The notes beneath the pieces were generated by a model. The model was not told the origin of the DNA, ran no database searches, and saw only the letters and a program-made list of their open reading frames with translations. A program made the position numbers and the translations under genes. Positions 43,248 to 50,974 of a stretch of 64,000 bases of DNA are shown piece by piece; the stretch's first letter is position 1, and each line of letters starts with the position of its first letter. The DNA comes from Lachnospiraceae bacterium (GTDB lineage Bacteria > Bacillota > Clostridia > Lachnospirales > Lachnospiraceae). The stretch covers positions 8,107 through 72,106 of the forward strand of contig WSLY01000009.1 in the NCBI GenBank assembly GCA_013316825.1, written 5' to 3'.

Positions 43248-44229
43248 AGCAACCAAACCCAAATTGCCGCAGTTACTTGAAAGAAAACTAAGCAAAACGG
43301 GACAAACCCGTGGTGCTGATGATGATGTCATTTTTCAAAACCGAGTTTCACGTAGTAATACAGTGTTGATTCCCTTTCACCAGTGGCAGGTAAACCCACA
43401 ATTAAGAAAAATATCCGACCAATTTGAATGTGGATACATAGTATTGATTTCTCCAACAGATTATTTTTCCAAAGACAACCCGATGAATTATATTGCCGAA
43501 TATAATTTAACTTTAGGAGAAAATGCTCTAGTTTTTTATGAAACGCGTGCAGATTGGGACACTTATTTTCCGGATAACTATGGATGGACATATGCCGATA
43601 GCAGGCAGGCTCCTTTAGGTGGGCAATTTATTGCACGTGTTCCTGCCAATACTTCTATTGATGAAATTCGCTCTCAAAAAGTCAATCTTGGTTATACCAC
43701 GCAATCTTTAAAAGGAGCTGGTATTCGATTATACGAATATGCTTCAAAGAAAACAATTAGAGAATGTAGGCTGCAATTAGAAGCTATATTCTGGTTATGT
43801 GTAGATGCTGTTGAAGCTATGACAAATAATGGTATGTCTCGTGAAGAGGCTGAATTGCGAAAACGTTTGGTCTTGGAAGAAGCCTTAGCACACGGATTAT
43901 GCGATTTCGAAAAGTTGCGTTCAAAAAGAATTATCAACTCTCAAAATCACACGATTTGTCCGCTCTGCCTAAGAGAACTATCCGGAGAAGAGTTTCTCAA
44001 TCGTTTAGAACAGCCAGAAGGAAGAGAGGTTCCCGATCTTACAGTGACGCAAGTAAACCTGTTTCATATAGAAGAACTAAAATATGGAGCATTTAATCAT
44101 CGCCCATATAATCTTGGTTGGGGTTGTCATTTTTGCAATGTAGTAGTAAAAGATTCTGGTATATATCCTACGCTCAATTGGATGCAAGAAGTCATTGCTC
44201 AAAATAGAGAAGCTGGTTATTTGAAATAA
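43240..44229 (+). CDS. Type II restriction endonuclease, possibly BstXI family
   Basis: 329 residues. The C-terminal third has an HNH-like zinc-finger arrangement: CPLCLRELSGEEFLNRLEQ, NLFHIEELKYGAFNHRPYN, GWGCHFCNVVVKDSG, i.e. two CxxC pairs around His/Asn-rich strands. The N-terminal two thirds have PFHQWQVNPQLRKISDQFECGYIVL and NYGWTYADSRQAPLGGQFIAR. I believe this is the BstXI-type family (BstXI itself cuts CCA-N6-TGG), from memory of family form and not a search. It overlaps the controller gene by 8 bp and is convergent with a DNA methyltransferase. GGAGG lies 9 bases before the ATG. AT-rich. Confidence 0.7.
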   Translation: MSRATKPKLPQLLERKLSKTGQTRGADDDVIFQNRVSRSNTVLIPFHQWQVNPQLRKISDQFECGYIVLISPTDYFSKDNPMNYIAEYNLTLGENALVFYETRADWDTYFPDNYGWTYADSRQAPLGGQFIARVPANTSIDEIRSQKVNLGYTTQSLKGAGIRLYEYASKKTIRECRLQLEAIFWLCVDAVEAMTNNGMSREEAELRKRLVLEEALAHGLCDFEKLRSKRIINSQNHTICPLCLRELSGEEFLNRLEQPEGREVPDLTVTQVNLFHIEELKYGAFNHRPYNLGWGCHFCNVVVKDSGIYPTLNWMQEVIAQNREAGYLK

Positions 44230-44240
44230 AGTCAAATTAT

Positions 44241-44274
44241 AAAGACCTAAGTGCAAAAAGCGCTTAGGTCTTTT
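44241..44274. terminator. Bidirectional terminator between endonuclease and methyltransferase
   Basis: AAGACCTAAG-T-GC (44242-44254) pairs with GC-G-CTTAGGTCTT (44260-44272), 5-base A loop, T-runs on both strands (TTTT on plus; TTTATAATTT on minus). Confidence 0.88.
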
Positions 44275-44276
44275 GG

Positions 44277-45287
44277 CTATTTAATAATTTTCAAAAATTT
44301 ATTACTATTTAAATTATTAGTTCCGAAGTCGCACCATTCTGGAGCAATTTCGAATAATATGGCTTTTCTACCTAAATTCATAGCGGCAATTCCGGTTGAG
44401 GCAGAACCGGCAAAACAATCCAAAACAATATCTCCTTCGTATGTGGTTGCTTTTATCGCATGTTCTAATAAATCTACAGGCTTTTCGGCGGGATGTTTTC
44501 CTCTATACTGTCGAACATTTTCAAAAGACCATATATCTGTAAATTCGACATCTTTATTCACATTAAATGGGCGTATTATATCTTCAAAATCTGGAATGTC
44601 AGGAACACCCGCTTCTGAAAGTACAGCTTTAAGTTTTTTAAATTGCACTTTACTCGGAATATTTCTTCCTGCTTCCCAATTTGCGACAGCCCCCCCATGA
44701 TTCACTTTTCCATATGCGCCTGTTAATTCTGCTAATTTTATTGTGGACATTTTAACGCTTTTTCGCCACATTGTAAGTTGTTCTCCAAAATAGCTCTTAA
44801 ACAAATTTCCTTCTGTAGCATTTTCAAGAAAAATAATACGCTCTGAATGGGGATACCATTGGCGCAGAGATTCCTTTTTCATTTTTTGTTTCCAACCATC
44901 ATATCCCGGTGCATTAGGCTTTGTCCAAATAATTTCAGATAGCACGTTAAAGTACTCAGAGAACATTATCTGTAGCTGCGCCGACATGGCAGAAGAACAA
45001 AAACAAAAAATACTGCCATTATGTTTCAAAACTCTTTTCCATTCGTTTGCGTATTTTTTTAGCCATTCTATATATTCAGAATCTTTCAAAAAATTAGTAT
45101 CTCCAATAATATTGCTTTTTTTGGTTGAATGGTATGGAGGATCAGTTAAAACTAGTGCGATGCTATGATCCGGTATTTTCTTTAGAAGCTCTAATGAATC
45201 ACCGTTAACCAGAATAGCTTCATCTGTATTATAGTATTCACTGGAATATCTATTTCTGATTTCTGCAAAAATAGCCTCTGTATTCAC
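44277..45287 (-). CDS. Site-specific DNA methyltransferase (beta class, N6-A or N4-C)
   Basis: 336 residues. Motif IV DPPY occurs first (LVLTDPPYHSTKKSN) and the AdoMet motif I (VLDCFAGSASTGIAA) last, the beta-class order. Between them the target-recognition part contains an XRE-like helix-turn-helix (MSTIKLAELTGAYGK...AVANWEAGRNIPS), which is unusual but known in some R-M methylases. It protects the host site of the convergent endonuclease. It starts with GTG, sharing one base with the stop of the XRE gene upstream (TAGTG), behind GGGAG. AT-rich like its neighbours. Confidence 0.9.
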   Translation of the reverse strand: MNTEAIFAEIRNRYSSEYYNTDEAILVNGDSLELLKKIPDHSIALVLTDPPYHSTKKSNIIGDTNFLKDSEYIEWLKKYANEWKRVLKHNGSIFCFCSSAMSAQLQIMFSEYFNVLSEIIWTKPNAPGYDGWKQKMKKESLRQWYPHSERIIFLENATEGNLFKSYFGEQLTMWRKSVKMSTIKLAELTGAYGKVNHGGAVANWEAGRNIPSKVQFKKLKAVLSEAGVPDIPDFEDIIRPFNVNKDVEFTDIWSFENVRQYRGKHPAEKPVDLLEHAIKATTYEGDIVLDCFAGSASTGIAAMNLGRKAILFEIAPEWCDFGTNNLNSNKFLKIIK

Positions 45288-45499
45288 TATAGTTCTCCCT
45301 CTGCTACAAACTCAACAATGTCACTTATATCACATTTTAATGCTCTGCACACTTTTTCCAAACTTTCCATTGCAACATATTCATTTCTTCCCATTTTTGC
45401 AACGATATTTGAACTAATACCTGCAATAGAAATTAAATCTGTTCTTTTAATATTTTTTTCTAAAAGAAGTTTCCATAACTTCACATAACAAACGCTCAT
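45287..45499 (-). CDS. XRE-family helix-turn-helix regulator (Cro/CI type, 70 aa)
   Basis: 70 residues: KLWKLLLEKNIKRTDLISIAG, SSNIVAKMGRNEYV, MESLEKVCRALKCDISDIVEF. This is the short YozG-like HTH type that ends in CDISDIVEF. It is translated just ahead of the methyltransferase with one base overlap, so it may limit methylase production. GAGGAAAA 8 bases before the ATG defines the start. Its promoter is strong and flanked by ATATCAC/GTGATAT arms, likely its own operator. Confidence 0.85.
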   Translation of the reverse strand: MSVCYVKLWKLLLEKNIKRTDLISIAGISSNIVAKMGRNEYVAMESLEKVCRALKCDISDIVEFVAEGEL

Positions 45500-45545
45500 G
45501 ATTTTTCCTCTATTATTTATTGCGTAGTTTATTTTATCCTTAATC

Positions 45546-45575
45546 ATTATATCATTGCATATCACGATACGTCAA
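45546..45575 (-). promoter_or_regulatory. Promoter of the XRE-methyltransferase unit
   Basis: On the minus strand TTGACG, 18-base spacer, perfect TATAAT. Inverted arms ATATCAC (45559-45565) and GTGATAT (45593-45599) flank the -35 box, a possible operator. Confidence 0.78.
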
Positions 45576-45640
45576 TAAAAAATCATCTTTTAGTGATATT
45601 TCAATATTACTAGTCCGTATAAAAATTTCTATAAATCCCC

Positions 45641-45671
45641 TTGACCGTACTGTTACTGTATGGTTTATGAT
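45641..45671 (+). promoter_or_regulatory. MerR-type promoter/operator of the MATE gene (19-bp spacer)
   Basis: TTGACC (45641-45646), 19-base spacer, TATGAT (45666-45671), with the dyad ACCGTAC...GTATGGT. Aligned without gaps to the element before cls at 40067, it matches at 27 of 31 positions (CTGTATGGTTTATGATA shared at the right). Confidence 0.82.
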
Positions 45672-45772
45672 ACTGCCTGTAAAGAGAAATTGCAAGCAGC
45701 ATGTGACGGGAATGCACGTATTGGAGACAGGATACGGCTTTGTCCCGAAGTGCGCGGAAGATGGAGAGGCAT

Positions 45773-47104
45773 ATGGAAAAACAAAATGTGTATGAAAAAC
45801 CTGTTACTTTGAAAAATATCATGAAATTTGCCGTACCAACGATTGCCATGACGGTTTTTATGTCCTTTTATACGATGGTGGACGGTCTGTTTGTGTCCAA
45901 TCTGATTGGCACAGATGCGCTTTCGGCAATCAACCTGACGGCGCCTGTTATTCAGCTTGTGACAGCCATTTCTACTATGCTGGCAACCGGCGGAAGCGCC
46001 GTAATTATGAAAAAGATGGGGGAGAAAAAGGAGGAGGAGGCAAGGGAGGATTTTACCTTTCTGATTCTGGTAAATATCATAGTTGGTTTTTTTATGTGCG
46101 GCATTGGGTATTTGTTGGTAAACCGGATTTTTGCGGGTATGAATTTGTCGGCGGATGTGGCAGAGTATTGCGCGGCATATTTGAATCGATACCTTTTGTT
46201 TACGGTGCCCATCCTGCTGATGAACAATTTTACACTGTATATGATTGCAAGTGAAAAGGCAACGCTTTCTCTTATTTGTTCTGTAGCGGGCGGCGTTTTG
46301 AATATTGTGCTGGACTATGTGTTTATTGCATGTCTGGACATGGGAATCAGTGGAGCGGCGACCGCCACAGGTCTGGGTTATTGCGTGACGGCTGTGACGG
46401 GATTAATAGTGTTTCGCAGAAAAAAGAGCCTGCTTCATTTTAAAAAACCGGTATGCCGTCTTAGGGTGCTTGCCGATGCAGCCGCGAACGGCTGCTCCGA
46501 AATGGCGACGGCGCTTGTCACCGGCATTATTACAATGATGTTTAACTGGACAATGCTTCATTACGTTGGGGAGAATGGCGTTGCCGCCGTCACCATCATT
46601 ATGTATGTGCTGATGTTTGCAAGCTCCCTGTATACGGGATATTCCTATGGAGTGGCGCCCATGCTCAGCTTTTATTATGGGGAGAAAAACGGAGAAAAGT
46701 TAAAAAGGCTGGTGGCAGTCAGCTTAAAGGTAATAGCAGGTATCTCTGTGCTGACGGTGGCAGCTTCCTTTTTCCTGACAAAGCCGCTGGTGTCCGTATT
46801 TGCCCGTCCCGACAATCCTGTTTATGACCTGGCGGTAACCGGAAACAGAATATGTACGGCGGCATTGCTTTTTATCGGTTTCAACATCTTTGCCAGCGGG
46901 ATGTTTACGGCGCTGTCTAACGGTGTGGTGTCGGCGGTTCTGGCATTTTCGCGTTCTTTTGTGTTTATGCTGATTACCATGCTGGTACTGCCCCTCGTTT
47001 TTGGAGTCAATGGCATCTGGCTGGCGACGCCGGCGGCAGAGCTGATGGCGCTTGTCTTGTCGGCAAGTCTGTTTTTCCGGTATCGGAGGCGGTACGGATA
47101 TTGA
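45773..47104 (+). CDS. MATE-family multidrug/sodium efflux transporter
   Basis: 443 residues, 12 predicted helices in two halves, with the MATE opening (NIMKFAVPTIAMTVFMSFYT), MVDGLFVSNLIGTDALSAIN, and the mid-point TGLGYCVTAVTGLIVF. These export cationic drugs or metabolites against H+ or Na+. Start at ATG 45773, 6 bases after GGAG. The promoter is the MerR-type element shared with cls; the only MerR gene nearby is 3.2 kb upstream, beyond the restriction-modification island. The inferred regulon is cls + MATE, responding to a toxic compound. Confidence 0.93.
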   Translation: MEKQNVYEKPVTLKNIMKFAVPTIAMTVFMSFYTMVDGLFVSNLIGTDALSAINLTAPVIQLVTAISTMLATGGSAVIMKKMGEKKEEEAREDFTFLILVNIIVGFFMCGIGYLLVNRIFAGMNLSADVAEYCAAYLNRYLLFTVPILLMNNFTLYMIASEKATLSLICSVAGGVLNIVLDYVFIACLDMGISGAATATGLGYCVTAVTGLIVFRRKKSLLHFKKPVCRLRVLADAAANGCSEMATALVTGIITMMFNWTMLHYVGENGVAAVTIIMYVLMFASSLYTGYSYGVAPMLSFYYGEKNGEKLKRLVAVSLKVIAGISVLTVAASFFLTKPLVSVFARPDNPVYDLAVTGNRICTAALLFIGFNIFASGMFTALSNGVVSAVLAFSRSFVFMLITMLVLPLVFGVNGIWLATPAAELMALVLSASLFFRYRRRYGY

Positions 47105-47206
47105 CGGGGACAGGTTTTGTGGTTAAAAGTACGGATTAAAGGACAATGAAAATGTTATCCTTCCAATAGAGCGGCGGGGAAAGCCGCAGAAAGGAAGGTG
47201 ACAGGC

Positions 47207-47320
47207 ATGAAAGGTTATACAACATCAAGCGGCTACATGGGATATGTGGATGGTGATTATATCTTATTTGCCAGCGAAGAGGATTACAGAGAATATTTTG
47301 AATGCAATTCTGAAATATAA
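47207..47320 (+). CDS. Small conserved-looking protein, 37 aa
   Basis: ATG to TAA of 38 codons: MKGYTTSSGYMGYVDGDYIL then FASEEDYREYFECNSEI. AAGGAAGG lies 7 bases upstream. It is compact, aromatic and acidic, with a G-x-M-G-x-V-D-G-x-Y core and a DYREYF helix. Very similar short proteins are, from memory, common in Lachnospiraceae; function unknown. It lies between the MATE gene and the promoter of the XRE regulator, without an obvious promoter of its own. Confidence 0.65.
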   Translation: MKGYTTSSGYMGYVDGDYILFASEEDYREYFECNSEI

Positions 47321-47335
47321 AAATGTAAAATATAC

Positions 47336-47364
47336 TTGACATTTAATGTAAAGCCTACTATACT
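47336..47364 (+). promoter_or_regulatory. Sigma-A promoter of the XRE/membrane protein pair
   Basis: Perfect TTGACA (47336-47341), 17-base spacer, TATACT (47359-47364). Confidence 0.85.
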
Positions 47365-47370
47365 CAAAAC

Positions 47371-47386
47371 GTAAAGCGGGCTTTAC
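47371..47386. promoter_or_regulatory. Palindromic operator GTAAAGC-GG-GCTTTAC at the transcription start
   Basis: A perfect 7+2+7 inverted repeat right after the -10 box; a third half-site (TGTAAAGC) lies in the spacer at 47347. It probably binds the XRE protein encoded 30 bases further on. Confidence 0.6.
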
Positions 47387-47415
47387 TTTTTGCATTTTTG
47401 AGGAAAGGAGGTATT

Positions 47416-47625
47416 ATGCATACGAAAATACAGGAGTTGCGAAAGGAGAGGAAAATTACGCAGAATGAGCTGGCGGATGCGGTCAATGTTTCGCGCCAGA
47501 CCATTATATCCCTTGAGAACGGCAGGTATAATGCCTCTCTGGTGCTTGCACATAAAATTGCACAGTTTTTTCAGGTGCGGATTGAAGATATTTTTGTTTT
47601 TGATGGAGAGGAGGAAAACTTATGA
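47416..47625 (+). CDS. XRE-family regulator (YgzD-like), 69 aa
   Basis: Compact helix-turn-helix: IQELRKERKITQNELADAVNV, SRQTIISLENGRYNAS, HKIAQFFQVRIEDIF, the YgzD-like form that usually precedes a small membrane protein. GAAAGGAGG lies 5 bases before the ATG. Likely a repressor of its own promoter through the GTAAAGC palindrome. It overlaps the next gene by ATGA. Confidence 0.93.
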   Translation: MHTKIQELRKERKITQNELADAVNVSRQTIISLENGRYNASLVLAHKIAQFFQVRIEDIFVFDGEEENL

Positions 47626-48104
47626 AGGGGCTTTTTTGTGTACACTGCAAGGCAAAAAACAACGAAGAGTACAGAGTGGTACTGCGAAAGAGGCTCATCA
47701 AGGTCAGATTGATGTGTATGATGGGGCTGCTGGTGATTGTAGGTGCGGCGGCGCTGTTTCATACGTTGCTTCAGGAAGCGGGGGAGTGGCATCAGGGCGC
47801 CGTATACGGGATGGGAACAGGGCTTATGCTCGGTTCGGCAGTAGCCATGTTCCGGATTCACAGAATTTTGTCGGATGAGGGGAAGCTGAAGGAGCAGCGC
47901 CTGAAGGAAACGGATGAGAGGGAGGTGGAAATCGGAAATCTGGCGCTTAGACAGACGGCGAAGCTTTTATTGCTGGTTATGTATATTTTGATGGTTTTCG
48001 GTATTTTAGTCTCAGAAGAATTATTAAAGCTGTGTTGTTTACTAATCGGCATTTTTCTGTTAAGCTATATAGGATTTCAAAGGTACTATGAAAGAAAGGT
48101 ATAA
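47622..48104 (+). CDS. Membrane protein coupled to an XRE regulator, unknown function
   Basis: 160 residues. An N-terminal Cys pair (FCVHCKAKN) and basic stretch are followed by four hydrophobic helices arranged as two pairs with a charged connecting loop (SDEGKLKEQRLKETDEREVEIG). YgzD-type regulators are often coupled to proteins of this form (DUF2178/DUF3796-like), but the family is not certain. ATGA overlap with the regulator gene implies one unit. Confidence 0.72.
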   Translation: MKGLFCVHCKAKNNEEYRVVLRKRLIKVRLMCMMGLLVIVGAAALFHTLLQEAGEWHQGAVYGMGTGLMLGSAVAMFRIHRILSDEGKLKEQRLKETDEREVEIGNLALRQTAKLLLLVMYILMVFGILVSEELLKLCCLLIGIFLLSYIGFQRYYERKV

Positions 48105-48174
48105 GTGTAATGGGAAAACTGCCGGACAATAGAAAGTGTAACGCAGTGCGTTAAGGTTTTTACCAAATTAAAAT

Positions 48175-48198
48175 GCCGCTTGAGCGGCGGAATGCGAG
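48175..48198 (+). repeat. Leader repeat, copy 1 (GCCGCTT-G-AGCGGCGGAATG)
   Basis: A 24-base element with a CCGCT/AGCGG hairpin directly before the ATP-binding gene. An almost identical copy stands before the diguanylate cyclase at 55919. A 13-base palindrome AACGCA-G-TGCGTT (48140-48152) lies just upstream. Confidence 0.6.
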
Positions 48199-48203
48199 GA
48201 GAT

Positions 48204-48980
48204 ATGGAAGAGATATTAAAGGTGCAGGGCTTGAAGAAAACCTTTAAGCTGTCTGCCAAGCAGCAAAAAATTGAAAAAACCAATGAAAAGACCAAAGTGG
48301 CGGTGAATGACTTGTCCTTTATCGCATACAGAGGAGAGGTTTTCGGGCTTTTAGGACCCAACGGCGCCGGCAAGACGACGACGCTTCGTATGCTGGCAAC
48401 GCTGATTAAGCCGGATGAGGGAGATGCCGTTTTGGACGGCGCAAGCGTAATGCAGAATCCGGAGGAGGTTCGCAGCAAAATCGGATTTTTGACCAGCGAG
48501 CTGAAACTGGAAGAATTTTTTACACCGAATTTTTTGTTTGATTTTTTTGCGGATTTGCATGGTGTGAGCACGGAAGAAAAAAATGCCCGCAGGGAGGAGC
48601 TGTTTGCCCGCTTTGGCATTGATAAGTTTGCGGAGGTAAAGGTAGGCAATCTTTCCACCGGTATGAAGCAGAAAGTGTCGCTGGTGATTTCGCTTGTACA
48701 TGACCCTGATGTCATTATTTTTGACGAGCCGACCAACGGACTCGATGTCCTGACCGCCAAGGTGGTTACGGATTTTCTGGTGGATTTGAAGCAGCAGGGT
48801 AAGACTATCATTGTATCGACTCATATATTCAGCCTGATTGAGAAAATATGCGACAGAGTCGGGATTATTGTAGACGGACAGATGGTAGTCTGCGATACGC
48901 TGCAGGCAATCACGGAAGATAAGAGTCTGGAAGAACGGTTTTTTGAAATCTACGAAGAAAAGGTGGGTAGTATCGCATGA
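48204..48980 (+). CDS. ABC transporter ATP-binding protein (NatA-like)
   Basis: 258 residues. Walker A GLLGPNGAGKTTTLRML, signature LSTGMKQKVSL, Walker B VIIFDEPTNGLD and the switch His in VSTHIFS. The order and sequence fit the NatA/CcmA-like class of exporters. It powers the ABC-2 permease encoded next with an ATGA overlap; B. subtilis NatAB exports Na+, but the cargo here is not shown. GAGGAG is 3-4 bases before the ATG at 48204; an ATG four codons earlier is also possible. Confidence 0.93.
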   Translation: MEEILKVQGLKKTFKLSAKQQKIEKTNEKTKVAVNDLSFIAYRGEVFGLLGPNGAGKTTTLRMLATLIKPDEGDAVLDGASVMQNPEEVRSKIGFLTSELKLEEFFTPNFLFDFFADLHGVSTEEKNARREELFARFGIDKFAEVKVGNLSTGMKQKVSLVISLVHDPDVIIFDEPTNGLDVLTAKVVTDFLVDLKQQGKTIIVSTHIFSLIEKICDRVGIIVDGQMVVCDTLQAITEDKSLEERFFEIYEEKVGSIA

Positions 48981-50155
48981 AGACAGATATGCTTACAATT
49001 ATAAGAAAAGAATTTGCCCGGTTTTTTAAGGATAAGAATTTGGTCCTGACGACCATTTTGCTCCCGGGTGTTTTGATTTACCTGATTTATACCTTTATGG
49101 GAAATGGTATGATGAAGGAGTTTATGACTGACGAGGATTATGTGGCAAAAGCATATGTGCAGAATCTGCCGGATGAGCTTGCACCTGCGTTTGAACAGTT
49201 GTCCGCTGAGTGGACGGTGGTTTCTGATGCGGAAATCGAGGACACTAAGGCGCTGATTGCAGATAAGGAAGCGGACGTATTGATTGTATTCCCCGCAGAC
49301 TTTTCTGCAAAGGTTGCCGCGTATGATGTTACGGGTGGGGAAACGGCTCCTAATGTAGAGATTTATTTCAACTCTACGGAGACGGAATCTTCCAACTTGA
49401 AGGGTATTTTGGTAGAAATACTGGACCAGTATGAAGCGTCCATGATAAATAAGTTTGACGTCAATGCAGGTGACGGCGTATATAACCTTGCATCCGAAAA
49501 GGATATGACGGGGCAGATTTTTGCCATGCTGCTTCCTATGCTGCTTATGACCTTTATGTTCAGCGGCTGTATGTCCGTGGCGCCTGAGGCGATTGCCGGC
49601 GAGAAGGAAAGAGGAACGATTGCGACCCTTTTGGTAACGCCCATGAAGAGGAGCGCGCTTGCTTTGGGAAAGGTTATCAGCTTAAGCTGTATTGCGTTGT
49701 TGTCGGGACTTTCCAGTTTTGTGGGAACTATGCTGTCCATGCCGAACCTGATGGGTACGACAGAAAGCGTGAATGCTTCTGTCTATGTGATTACAGACTA
49801 TCTGATGCTTTTAGGAATTATTTTGACGACGGTGCTGGTGATGGTGGCGCTGATATCGATTATTTCCGCCATTGCAAAGAGCATCAAGGAGGCTGGCACG
49901 GCGGTATCTCCTCTTATGATTATCGTCATGGTAATCAGCCTTGTGCCGATGTTTGGCGGTGATGGGGAAAAGAGCCTTGCCATGTTCTTTATTCCGATTT
50001 ATAACAGTGTGCTGTGCATTCATGGTATTTTTTCCTTTACTTACCAACCCGTATGGATTGTTATTACGATTCTTATGAATCTCATATATGCGGGCGTGTT
50101 GTCATGGGTACTTACCAAGTTGTTTGACAGTGAGAAGGTAATGTTCTCCAAATAG
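48977..50155 (+). CDS. ABC-2 type permease (NatB-like)
   Basis: 392 residues. One N-terminal helix (LVLTTILLPGVLIYLIYTF), a ~170-residue outside domain, then five to six helices near the C-terminus with the ABC-2 signature EAIAGEKERGTIATLLVTP. This layout is that of NatB/YhaP-type permeases. It pairs with the ATPase overlapping upstream to export ions, antibiotics or peptides. Ends 34 bp before a strong terminator. Confidence 0.93.
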   Translation: MKTDMLTIIRKEFARFFKDKNLVLTTILLPGVLIYLIYTFMGNGMMKEFMTDEDYVAKAYVQNLPDELAPAFEQLSAEWTVVSDAEIEDTKALIADKEADVLIVFPADFSAKVAAYDVTGGETAPNVEIYFNSTETESSNLKGILVEILDQYEASMINKFDVNAGDGVYNLASEKDMTGQIFAMLLPMLLMTFMFSGCMSVAPEAIAGEKERGTIATLLVTPMKRSALALGKVISLSCIALLSGLSSFVGTMLSMPNLMGTTESVNASVYVITDYLMLLGIILTTVLVMVALISIISAIAKSIKEAGTAVSPLMIIVMVISLVPMFGGDGEKSLAMFFIPIYNSVLCIHGIFSFTYQPVWIVITILMNLIYAGVLSWVLTKLFDSEKVMFSK

Positions 50156-50188
50156 GCTGCAAGGAATATGGATGCGGGACGCGGCTGG

Positions 50189-50225
50189 AAAGGGGGGATG
50201 TCTGGGCAGGCATACCCCCCTTTTT
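50189..50225 (+). terminator. Intrinsic terminator after the ABC exporter
   Basis: AAAGGGGGG (50189-50197) pairs with CCCCCCTTT (50215-50223), followed by more T. Confidence 0.9.
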
Positions 50226-50299
50226 GACTGCGGAAATCCGTAAAGTTTTCCTGTGCGCTGCTTTGTGATGGTAAAAAGGCAGCGGAGAGGGGGAGTAAT

Positions 50300-50638
50300 A
50301 TGGAAAGTACGATAGGAGTAACGGTTTGGTTTGTATCAATACTCATATGGCAGTGGTATGCGCCGGTGTGGTCAGCTTTTACGAGGAATGTATGCACCAT
50401 TATGATTTGCATTGCCGATGTGGTTTTGTTTTTTGTGCTGCTTCGGTATTGGAAGGTATCCTTGATTTTTCCGGTAATCGGTGCGGGAGTGTACTGGCTG
50501 ATGGAGCTTTTTCCGCGGAATCAGGAAAAGCTGTCCCAAAGGCGGGATAAAGTTACCTTTTTGCAGGATATTCTGTTTTGTGCGGGAGGGTTTTGGCTGG
50601 GTGTGCAGATGATGCTTGTAGGAGTGCAGGGAAGGTGA
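50300..50638 (+). CDS. Small four-helix membrane protein, unknown
   Basis: 112 residues with four hydrophobic segments (around residues 4-22, 30-50, 53-69 and 88-108) and one charged loop (RNQEKLSQRRDK). GAGAGGGGGAG precedes the ATG. No recognised motif. It lies alone between a terminator and a stretch of gene remnant. Confidence 0.6.
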   Translation: MESTIGVTVWFVSILIWQWYAPVWSAFTRNVCTIMICIADVVLFFVLLRYWKVSLIFPVIGAGVYWLMELFPRNQEKLSQRRDKVTFLQDILFCAGGFWLGVQMMLVGVQGR

Positions 50639-50882
50639 TGGTATTCTTTCCTTGCTGCATATCAACCAGTTGAACCGCAGCGGCTGTTTCTATTGCCATT
50701 AAGGTAAGCGGTGCCGGACATTGTGCTATAGAAAGGCCTTCTTGTCTGCTATGATATATATGGTTGTCATAATCCGCAAGCGTCAGCATTTCTCCTGAAA
50801 CAATACGAGGTTGTACCCTGTCTCCGTTTAATATATAAATGCCGCCGCAGGTTACGGAGACTTTTTCATAATTTGCGATGTT
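50553..50882 (-). pseudogene. Probable gene remnant on the minus strand
   Basis: An open stretch without a proper start. It reads NYEKVSVTCGGIYILNGDRV, then QPRIVSGEMLTLADYDNHIY, HSRQEGLSIAQ, and LTLMAIETAAAVQLVDMQQG. This has the look of real protein (mixed strands and helices, conserved-looking Gly and His), but it has a stop just upstream (50883-50885) and a meaningless C-terminus overlapping the small membrane-protein gene. The parent family was not recognised. Confidence 0.4.
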
Positions 50883-50930
50883 CTATGGAAGGATATAAAA
50901 CAACGGTATTTTATTTTTGCAAGTCCCGAG

Positions 50931-50959
50931 TTGACAGGAAAGAAAATTTATGCTACCCT
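50931..50959 (+). promoter_or_regulatory. Promoter of the T-box-metG transcript
   Basis: Perfect TTGACA (50931-50936), 17-base spacer and an extended -10, TGC-TACCCT (50951-50959). It starts the RNA ~10 bases before the T-box stem I. Confidence 0.7.
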
Positions 50960-50974
50960 AATCCAAACAGCAAA

